Of a DNA stretch of 64,000 nucleotides, positions 25,801 to 37,700 are shown one piece after another. Numbering within the stretch: the first letter of the stretch is position 1; each line of letters opens with the position of its first letter. The notes under the pieces were generated by a model. The model made no database searches and had not been told where the DNA came from. It saw only the letters and a list, made by a program, of their open reading frames with translations. A program made the translations under genes and the position numbers. The DNA is taken from assembly GCA_941918925.1 (NCBI GenBank), contig OW799234.1, positions 114,551,128-114,615,127 on the forward strand, read 5' to 3'. Origin of the DNA: Phyto melanocephala (taxonomy: Eukaryota; Arthropoda; Insecta; Diptera; Rhinophoridae).

Positions 25801-26632
25801 ATTATTATGGACTTACAGAAGTCGTTCGGTTGTTCTAAGGACAAAAATTCGGTTAGATTATTCTGAGATACGTTAATTTGAAATTAAACAATCAGTGAAA
25901 ATCTATAAGTCATCACTTTGTTAATGAAGTGCTTTGCCGCTGTTTTCAAAATAATTATTACTTATACCCTAAGCGCGTTAAACTAAATGAGAATTATAAA
26001 AAGTTATGTATTTGAATGGTTTCTAGTAAATTTCGCAGTAAGAAATTGTGTTGTGTGTGTATCTAAGCAAATGTCTAAAATCAAGTACTTACGTAACACA
26101 TTATAAATCAAGTCATTACTAAAATACTTCTTAGTAAGACAGACGATATGTAGTAGTCATTGAAAAGTATGTTGTTTAGTAAGAGCAAGTCATTACCTAG
26201 TTTTTGCTGGGATGTTATAAGAAATTTACCAATATACATCTAGTTGTTGTTATAAGTGTTCTGCTATTTTGAAAATTTTCTCTATGTAAAAATTTGCATT
26301 GTAATTGTAATTTGAAAAAAAAACTTGTTTCAAATTTTCAAATATAATAATGTAATTTATATTTATTCTTTTTAATGTGATGCCTCTAAGCTTATAAATC
26401 GTAAAAAAATAATGGGATTAATGTAAATGAATTGGAATTTTTGTTTACTGTGAACTGATGAGAAAGCATTTTTATTTACTTTAAAACTTTTAGGAAAGAA
26501 ATATAATTAATATAATTAAAAACAAGTAAGAGTGCTATATTCGGCCGTTCCGAATCTTATATACTCTTCACAACGTGTAGTCATACAATTACAATAGTTT
26601 GTATCATCAATTATCTCATATGAAATATGTAC

Positions 26633-26675
<43 letters not shown>

Positions 26676-28723
26676 TAAAAAAAAGTTAAAAAAAAATAAA
26701 AAAAGATATAAAAAAAATAAAAATATAAATATAAATAATAAATAAAATAAAAAATTAAAAACAAAAAAATAAAAAAAATACATATAAATAATATACAAAA
26801 TAAAAAAAAATCAATAAACAAAATTTTTTTGGCTTAGCTGAGATTCGATGCCACGTTTACTCTACTAACCAGTATACCACGTTTGTATGTATGTATGTTG
26901 TTGTTGTAAAAAAAACGAGGTGGTAGTGGTTTTTTGCTCATATCTCAGTTGTTTATATACCGATATCTCTGATTTTGGATACCGATCTACTCCCGAATAT
27001 TTTTTAAAATTTTAATACTTCACCCGGTGCAGGCGATGTCAGGGGGCTTCAAAAAGTTGATTTTAGCATACACACGGAGAGACTTACAGAGCTTAATCGA
27101 CTTCCCTATTCATAAGTTTTTAGAAAATATATACTTTATGGAGTCGGAAATAAAAATTCTAGAAATTTCACAAGGAATGACAAACCTATATATACCCTTT
27201 TTCATTGTGTGAAAGGTATAAAAATAAATGAAATTAGTTCGATCAGTGCATTACCATATTCAAAGATTTTACTTTTACAACTAGGAAACTTTAAAATTTG
27301 CCTATCTCGACTTAAGATGCTTTGTCAACAGTCTACAGACTTATATGTATATTTTGGAATAAATATGTTATTACAAAAAAAAAGAAAAAAGGACTTTGAT
27401 CGTAAAACCATACTGTCTAGTCCATAATTTTGATGTATAATAACCAAATCCAATATAGAATAAATCTTCGATTACTTTGGTTAAATATTTGCTCAAATAA
27501 TGTGATTTTTCTCAAACAATATATTGTCAAAACATATTGCACTTTGATTAAATCAAGAAAATGTTTCTCTAGTATGTTTAAGTTATAGTTCCGTATTAAA
27601 TACAATCATTTCAACTATAAAAATTTCTACTCGACTTAAATGTCAACAAAACCGGTTTAAAAGACATTCATATTTAAAAAAATTCATCATTTGTCATACT
27701 TTCGTTACTTTACTAATAACAACGAAACAAACACCTGAAGTAAGCAAACAAGTTTATACAAAAACTATTCCAGAATCTCTAGTATGCACATTTAAACTAT
27801 AAACATATTGTTAGGAAGTTGTGTTTGTTTATCTATATATATAAAAGTGAAACTCTGTGTGTGTGTGTGTGTGTGTTAGCTATAGACTCCGAAACTGTAA
27901 AACCGATCGGGCTCAAACTTTGGTAAGTTGTTGTACACATACCAGGGAGTGTTCATGGGTGAAAAAAAGTGGGCGTAGCCACGCCCATAAAAAATTGGTT
28001 ATCAGTTTTAGCTACTTGCGCTTGACCGATTTTTCTGAAACTTTGCACACATATCGAGCTGTCATGACTAAATAATTTCGTGATAAGAAAAGTGGGCGGG
28101 GCCACGCCCCTAAAAAAGTTTTTATTTTGAGGTACTTGCACTGGACCGATTTTTCTGAAACTTTGCACACATATTGAGCTGTCATGGCTTTATAATTTCG
28201 TGATTGAAAAAGTGGGCGGGGCCACGCCCATAAAAAATTAGTTATCAGTTTTAGCTACTTGCACTGGACCGAATTTTCTGAAACTTTGCAAACATACTGA
28301 GCTGTCATGACTTTACACTTTCATCATTAGAAAAGTGGGCAGTGCCACGCCCATTAAAAAAAAGGTATCATTTTGAGGTACTTGCACTGGACCGATTTTT
28401 CTGAAACTTTGCACACATATTGAGTTGTCATGACTATACAGTTTCGTATTTAGAAAAGTGGGCAGTGCCACGCCCATAAAAAAGGTATCATTTTGAGGTA
28501 CTTACACTGGACCGATTTTTCTGAAACTTTGCACACTTATTGAGCTGTCATGACTATACAGTTTCGTAATTAGAAAAGTGGGCAGTGCCACGCTCATAAA
28601 GAAAAAGTTATAGTTTTTAGCCTTGCACTTGATATTCGATTAAAATTTATAATGCGATTAAAATTCATGAAGGGGCGTAGCAACGCGCGCCGGGATTGGC
28701 TAGTCTATATATATAAAAGTGAA

Positions 28724-28758
<35 letters not shown>

Positions 28759-31700
28759 GCTAAAGACTCTGAAACTGCAAAACCGATCGGGCTCAAACTT
28801 TGGTAAGTTGTTGTACACATACCGGGGAGTGTTTATGGATGAAAAAAAGTGGGCGGGGCCACGCCCATAAAAAATTAGTTATCAGTTTTAGCTACTTGCA
28901 CTTGACCGATTTTTCTGAAACTTTGCACACATATCGAGCTGTCATGACTAAATAATTTCGTGATAAGAAAAGTGGGCGGGGCCACGCCCCTAAAAAAGTT
29001 TTAATTTTGAGGTACTTGCACTGGACCGATTTTTCTGAAACTTTGCATTCATACTAAGCTGTCATAACCATATTATTTCGTGATTAGAAAAGTGGGCTGG
29101 GCCACGCCCATAAAAAAAGGTTTTAATTTTGAGGTACTTGCACTTAATCGATTTTTCTGAAACTTTGCACACATATCGAGCTGTTATGACTAAATAATTT
29201 CGTGATTAGAAAAGTGGGCAGTGCCACGCTCATAAGAAATAGGTATCATTTTGAGGTACTTGCACTGGACCGATTATTCTGAAACTTTGCACACATATTG
29301 AGCTGTTATGACTTTACAATTTCGTGATTAGAAAAGTGGGCAGTTACACGCCCATAAAAACAATTATAATTTTGATAATTTTTGCACTGGTCCGATTCTT
29401 CTGAAACTTTGCACACATATTGAGCTGTTATGACTTTACAATTTCGTGATTAGAAAAGTGGGCAATGACACGCCCATAAAAAAAATTATAATATTTAGGC
29501 TTTTGCACTTGATATTCACTTAAAGTTCAGAATGCATTTCGATTCATTAAGGGGCGTAGCAACGCGCGCCGGGTTTGGCTAGTTTATTATAAAGTAGGAA
29601 ATACCATTATTTGTTGTATTGTAATAGACTAGAATGTTGTCAAAAGCGAACATGCAATTATAAGACTAACTGACTATTTAGTCCTTTGGGTCACCTTTAA
29701 TTGAGAAAATTCCAAATGAAATTGTGAAAATTCCAATTGAAATTGAGAATTTCAATTTCAAATTGAGTAAATTCCAAATGAAATTAAGAATTTCAATTTG
29801 GAATTGAGAAAATTCCAAATGAAAATGAGAATTTTAAATTGTAATTGCGAAAATTCCAAATGAAAATAAAAATTTAAAATAGAAATTGAGAATATTCCAA
29901 ATGAAATTAAGAAAATTTCAAATAAAATTGAGCAAATGAGAAAATATAATTATATATAAAAATTGTATTTAATTTTTGATAACACATACTTTATAATATT
30001 ATTGTGTAGTAAAAAACAAAATAGTACCAATGCAGACTCGTAAAACGTTGTAGTGTGCTGTATATCTCTACTGCAATCTCCGGTAGTAATACATGTTTTT
30101 AAAGCATTAATAACCTCTTCTAAAAAGGCAATCCTCTGCTCTCCTACATTTGGGGGACTTACGTTCGGTATTTCTTAATTTCAATGAAAAATTGTGTAGT
30201 ATTTATTTTAAAAAAACAAATTTTAAATAATAAACTTTAAGTTCAATTCAAAACCATAGTAAAATCGTCTCAATATGAAATTAAGGCGAATCGGCCATAC
30301 TATCAGAGAGATATTAGTAGACTCAAGAAACCGTGGTTGGTAAAAAAAACATGGAGACGCACGATACTTCAAGAACTAGGACAGTGAAATCTTACATAAG
30401 AAGACGTGTAAACAACTGCGACAAATCGTGTAAGATGGAGGTGTTTTGTGGATAACATATGATTCTAAGAGGGGTAATGAAAAAGCAAATACCCTTATCA
30501 GACCGGCGGCTTAATGGATAACTCTTTAAATTTTATTTATCTCAAAGTCAAAAAATTTGATATTAGTAAATGATTGATTATAAAAATTTAAAAAAATGGA
30601 TCAATCATAATCAAACTGTTTGATTTTATGTGGAATTGAGACTTGTTTACAAAATAATCTCACCAAGAAATTACGATTCATAATAACAATAACAATAGAA
30701 TTTTCATTCTATTAAAAGTGTTTGTTTGTAAATTTTTAAATAATCGGTTTGATTATGAATTTGTGTAGGCGCATTTTATTGAAGCTAAAATTTTTAATTA
30801 AAAAAAATTCTTATGTGTATAGCCAACGTTTTTGGAATTATTAATAGTCGATCTATTGGAGCGATAACATTTTGAGCATAATCATATCTAACTGAACACT
30901 AATTACTCTCATATAGACATGATAACATGATAATAAACATTAATATGTGAATCATTTTAAATGCTGTTTTATTTTTGAGGCTTTCTAATTTATTTTATTC
31001 ATAGTAGTTTTATTCGAACCCAACAGGTATTACAGGGTTTAGTTTAAGAAAAACTAAAAACAAACACCAAATAGTACTTTAACCCTGCTAAGTCTTCAAT
31101 GCGATCAAATTTACATTTATATACAAACATACATACAATATAATGTGTGTAATGTAGGTTTGTTTTGTATAATGGAATTTCTTTAATAGACTTCTTTCGT
31201 TAAAGAGATTCGTATTAAATTGTTTGGACTTTGGTCATATGGCGTGTCTTGTTTTTTGAATTTTTTTTTTTTTTTTTTTTGATAAATTTATAAAATTTTC
31301 ATACATATGTATGCATTTACATACATACATATGTATATTGTCGAACTCTTGGCTTTAAAAAAAAATGAATATGTTGGAGAAGTACGAATGTTTTGTAAAG
31401 TAAAAGAAATTAAGATTATGTTTGTAGTTGAATGAAATGCTATTAAAAACAGAATATGAATAAAATAATGTGATATCGCTATCCTAATGATATATTGTTA
31501 TTTAATTCATCTTTTGGATTTCCTTTTATTTTTGATAAGTCGTAGAATGTTTTATAATGTTGTGTTAAGTTTTGTAATAATTTTTTTTTAAATTAAAGTT
31601 CCTTAATGTAGACTTCTCATGACATCATTTAAATCACAAAAATTAATTAGGTGTTTAATGCTTAAAAAGGTAAAAATAATGATTTTGAATAAAATCTTTA

Positions 31701-34700
31701 AAAAAATTTTCCTTAAAATTTCATTAATACATATTTTGTAACTTAACATTGACAACTAAACTACTTTTTTTAATATACATACATATGTATCAAGGCATAT
31801 TATTTAATTCATCAGGTAATTGCAGTTAGGAGAAAATATTTTTGTTTATATTTTTAATATATGAAGTTTGACATTTGAAATTAATGAGAGAGGAGAGAAA
31901 ATTGTTTTTTATCTGTAGACTTTGATAGCTGAAATTAAAAAAAAAAGAGAACACAAAAATAATCAGCTGACGAAACAAGACTACCTGATTAATAAATGTG
32001 CCTTGATATGTACATATGTTACTTAGTACGAGTACATATAAATCAGTGTTTATTTGTGCAAGAAAAATTTAGTTTTAATTAGTCATTTTTTATACCCTTC
32101 ACACAGTGAAAAAGGGTATATATAGGTTTGTCATTCCGTGTGAAATTTCTACAATTTTCATTTCCGACCCCATAAAGTATATATTTTCTGAAAGCTTATG
32201 AATAGGGGAGTCGATTAAGCTCTGTCAGTCTGTCCGTCTGACCGTCTGTCCGTGTGTATGTTGAAATCAACTTTTTGAAGGCCCCCGACATCGTTCGGAC
32301 CCGGGTGAGGTATTAAAATATCAGAAATAATCGGGAGTAGATCGGTATTGAAAATCAGAAACATTGGTACATAAACAACTGAGATATGAGCAAAAACCCA
32401 CGACCACCTCGATTTTTTTTCACAAAAGCAACATTACAACAATAACATACATACTTACAAACGTGTATACTGGTTAGAGAAAACGTGGCATCGAATCCCA
32501 GCTGAGCCAAAAAAAATTTTTTTTTATTTTTTTAAATTTTTTTTATTTATTTTTATTTTTTATTTAATATATTATTTATATTTTTATTATTTTTTTTTAA
32601 ATATTTTTTTTATTTTTTTTGTTTTTGTTTTATATATATTATATATATGATAATTTTTTTTTAAAATTTTTTTTTTAATTTTTTTTTTTTTTATTTATTT
32701 TTTTTTTTTTTTGTTTTTTTAACATTCATACGTGAATTTATAATTTTACAATGGGATGTTTTTATATATGTATGTACGTAATTCATATGGGATGAATGGT
32801 GACACAAACTACTGTTATTGCATGACTACACGTTGTGAAGGGTATATAAGATTCGGCACGGCCGAATATAGCGCTCTCACTTGTTTTAAATTTAGTTGTA
32901 TTGAGTATCCTTCCCTGCAAAATTTACCTAATTTAAACTATGCAAAGCATAAATTAATTGCTTTAATTGATAACCTTTGATATTTAAAGCAGACCATATA
33001 TTTGCCTACAAATACCACTCATCCAAAGTTAACAGACTTTATTTCGCTATTGTCATTAATGCATTGTTCGCTTAAAATCAGGTTGCATAAATATCAATAT
33101 TTTGTTTTACAAATAAGTTATTATTAGGCGGAAATCTATATATATAAAAGTGAAACTCTGTGTCTGTGTGTTAGCTATAGACTTCAAAACCGTAAAGCCG
33201 ATCGGACTCAAACTTTGGCAAGTTATGGTAGACATTTTAGGGAGTGTTTATGGGTGGTAAAAAGTAGGCTCATAAAAAAAGTTATAATTTTGAGGTACTT
33301 GCACTGGACTGATTTTTCTAAAACTTTGCACACATATTGAGCTGTCAGGACTATACAGTTTCGTGATTAGAAAAGTGGGCAGTGCCGCGCCCATAAAAAA
33401 AGGAATAATTTTTAGCTTTTTGCACTTGACCGATTTTTCTGAAACTTTGCACACATTTTGAGCTGTCATGACTATATAATTTCGTAATTGGAAAAGTGGG
33501 CAGTGCCAGCCCCATTAAAACTAAGTTATTATTTTCAGCTACTTGCACTTAACCGATTTTTCCGTAACTTTAAATATGTATTCAGTTGGCATGATAATAC
33601 AATTTTATGACTAGAAAAGTGGGCAGTGCCACGCCCATAAAAAAAAAGTTAAAATATATTTTGCTACTTCCGCTTGGCCGATGTTTCTTAAACTTTGCAC
33701 AAATATTGCGATGCTCTGACAATACAATTTTACGGTTAGAAAAGTGGGCGGTGTCGCGCTTATTAAAAATAAATTGTCATTTTCGGCTACTTACACTTGA
33801 CCGATTTCTCTCAAACTTGAGTTGTAATAACAAAACTGTCTCATGATTAGAAAAGTGGGCAGTGCCACGCACACAAAACATTAGTTATCATTTTCAGCTA
33901 CTTTTATTTTATTATTAACTAGAAAAGCCCGGCGCGCGTTGCTAAGCCCCTTAATGAATCAAAATGCATTCTGAATTTTAATTGAATATCAAGTGCAAAA
34001 ACCTAAAAATTATAATTTTTTTATGGGCGTGGCACTGCCCACTTTTCTAATCACGAAATTGTAAAGTCAGAACAGTTCAATATGTGTACAAAGTTTCAGA
34101 AGAATCGGTCCAGTGCAAGTACCTCAAAATAATACCTTTTTTTATGGGCGTGGCACTGCCCACTTTTCTGAATACGAAACTGTATAGTTATGACAACTCA
34201 ATATGTGTGCAAAGTTTCAGAAAAATCGGTCCAGTGCAAGTACCTCAAAATAATACCATTTTTTAATGGGCGTGGCACTGCCCACTTTTTTAATGACGAA
34301 AGTGTAAAGTCATGACAGCTCAGTATGTCTGCAAAGTTTCAGAAAATTCGGTCCAGTGCAAGTAGCTAAAACTGATAACTAATTTTTTATGGGCGTGGCC
34401 CCGCCCACTTTTTATACCACGAAATTATAAAGTCATGACAGCTCAATATGTGTGCAAAGTTTCAGAAAAATCGGTCCAGTGCAAGTACCTCAAAATAAAA
34501 ACTTTTTTAGGGGCGTGGCCCCGCCCACTTTTCTTATCACGAAATTATTTAGTAATGACAGCTCGATATGTGTGCAAAGTTTCAGAAAAATCGGTCAAGT
34601 GCAAGTAGCTAAAACTGATAACTAATTTTTATGGGCGTGGCCCCGCCTACTTTTTTCCACCCATAAACACTCCCTGGTATGTGTACAACAACTTGCCAAA

Positions 34701-37700
34701 GTTTGAGTCCGATCGGTTTTACAGCTTTGGAGTCTATAGCTAACACACACACACACAGAGTTTCACTTTTATATATATAGAAGATTATGCATTTAATTAA
34801 AATTCAGAATGTTTTTTTTATTCATTAAGGGGCGTTGCAAGGTGTGCCGCGCTGGGCTAGTTAAGTATAAAACAAAAATATTTATCTCTATTTTTGACAG
34901 AATTTGACAAGAAAAACTCAAATTAAACGGAACGTTTATTGAGTAGTTTTAAGCTTTAATTAACAATGCGTAATGTTTTAGCAAGTAGTCAATTTGTAGT
35001 CAATTTTACGACATTTATTATTTTTTCGTTTTTTTTTTCTTTACAATTACATATGTATATTAAAACAAGAACCCGGGTCGCATTGCTGGCGCTAACCATG
35101 TTTCTGTATTCTGTTTAATAGAAAATATATTCTGATCTTGTTTTTAATGGAAATTAACACCTAATTGCTGTAGAGCAATTTTTTTCTATTCCGTATATGA
35201 TTTTATCTTACTAACTTTTTAGAGTCTGTTCGCATGCTAAGCCTGGTAAGATATGTGCCATAAGTCAATAGAAATTGTTCAAAGTTTGATAAAAATGGGT
35301 AAAATAGAAATTTTTTAAAAATAAAATTTCTCTTTTATGGTTGTGCACTGCCTACATTTCTTGATATGAAACAGGTAGCCTTTGTGCGTGCAAAGATTAA
35401 TACAAGTAGTGTATTTAAAAGCAGTTGAAAAAGAAAATTACTTTGTATGGGTGTGAAAAGTATACCTTTCCAACGTTGGTATGTATTGGTTGTAAAATCG
35501 GTCGAGTGGTTCTCGAATTGTAATGATTACTTCTAAATATGATATTGTATTAGGAAAAAATTAAAAACTTTTCAGATTTAATTAAAAAATCCCTCAGAGA
35601 TTCAATGATTTTCTCATAGTGCAAATTTTAAAAATTTTAAAAAAAATTCACAAATACAATTAAGAATGGTGAGTTATACAGGTAATTAGAGCAAACAATT
35701 GTCCTCCTTTTCCATATGGTCTATATGAGTGACCTCGAAGGGTTTGCCCAAATATGTCCAAAATCCCTCAGAGATTCAATGATTTTCTCATAGTGCAAAT
35801 TTTAAAAATTTTTAAAAAAATTCACAAATACAATTCAGAATTGTGAGTTATACAGGTAATTAGAGCAAACAATTGTCCTCCTTTTCCATATGGTCTATAT
35901 GAGTGACCTCGAAGGGTTTGCCCAAATATGTCCAAAATCCCTCAGAAATTCAATGATTTTCTCATGTGCAAATTTCAAAAAAATTTTTAAAAAATTCACA
36001 AATACAATTCAGAATTCTGAGTTATACAGTTAATTAGAGCAAACAATTGTCTTCCTTTTCAATATGGTCTATATGAGTGACCTCGAAGGATTTGCCCAAA
36101 TATGTCCAAAATCCCTCAGAGATTCAATGATTTTCTCATGTGCAAATTTCAAAATTTTTTTAAAAAATTCACAAATACAATTCAGAATTCTGAGTTATAC
36201 AGTTAATTAGAGCAAACAATTGTCTTCCTTTTCAATATGGTCTATATGAGTGACCTCGAAGGGTTTGCCCAAATATGTCCAAAATCCCTCAGAGATTCAA
36301 TGATTTTCTCATAGTGCAAATTTCAAAAATTTTTTAAAAAATTCACAAATACAATTCAGAATTCTGAGTTATGCAGTTAATTATAGCAATTAATTGTCTT
36401 CCTTTTCCATATGGTCTATATGAGTGACCTCGAAGGGTTTGCCCAAATATGTCCAAAATCCCTCAGAGATTCAATGATTTTCTCATAGTGCAAATTTCAA
36501 AAATTTTTAAAAAAATTCACAAATACAATTCAGAATTGTGAGTTATACAGGTAATTAGAGCAGACAATTGTCCTCTTTTTCCATATGGTCTATATGAGTG
36601 ACCTCGAAGGGTTTGCCCAAATATGTCAAAAATCCCTCAGAGATTCAATGATTTTCTCATAGTGCAAATTTCAAAAAATTTTTAAAAAATTCACAAATAC
36701 AATTCAGAATTGTGAGTTATACAGGTAATTAGAGCAAACAATTGCCCTCTTTTTCCATATGGTCTATATGAGTGACCTTGAAGGGTTTGCCCAAATATGT
36801 CAAAAATCCCTCAGAGATTCAATGATTTTCTCATAGTGCAAATTTCAAAAATTTTTAAAAAAATTCACAAATACAATTCAGAATTGTGAGTTATACAGGT
36901 AATTAGAGCAAACAATTGTCCTCCTTTTCCATATGGTCTATATGAGTGACCTCGAAGGGTTTACCCAAATGTGTCCAAAATCCCTCAGAGATTCAATGAT
37001 TTTCTCATAGTGCAAATTTTAAAAATTTTTAAAAAAATTCACAAATACAATTCAGAATTGTGAGTTATACAGGTAATTAGAGCAAACAATTGTCCTCCTT
37101 TTCCATATGGTCTATATGAGTGACCTCGAAGGGTTTGCCCAAATATGTCCAAAATCCCTCAGAGATTCAATGATTTTCTCATAGTGCAAATTTTAAAAAT
37201 TTTTAAAAAAATTCACAAATACAATTCAGAATTGTGAGTTATACAGGTAATTAGAGCAAACAATTGTCCTCCTTTTCCATATGGTCTATATGAGTGACCT
37301 CGAAGGGTTTGCCCAAATATGTCCAAAACCCCTCAGAGATTCAATGATTTTCTCATAGTGCAAATTTTAAAAATTTTTTAAAAAATTCACAAATACAATT
37401 CAGAATTGTGAGTTATACAGGTAATTAGAGCAAACAATTGTCCTCCTTTCCCATATGGTCTATATGAGTGACCTCGAAGGGTTTGCCCAAATATGTCCAA
37501 AATCCCTCAGAGATTCAATGATTTTCTCATAGTGCAAATTTTAAAAATTTTTAAAAAAATTCACAAATACAATTCAGAATTGTGAGTTATACAGGTAGTT
37601 AGAGCAGGCAATTGTCTTCCTTTTCCATATGGTCTATATGAGTGACCTAGAAGGGTTTGCCCAAATATGTCCAAAATCCCTCAGATATTCAATGATTTTC

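Noticed and set aside
33248..34266. Several 60-79-codon frames with repeated [17 protein letters not shown] text
   Set aside because: They are translations of the 125-bp internal Helitron modules, seen again at 27953-28168.
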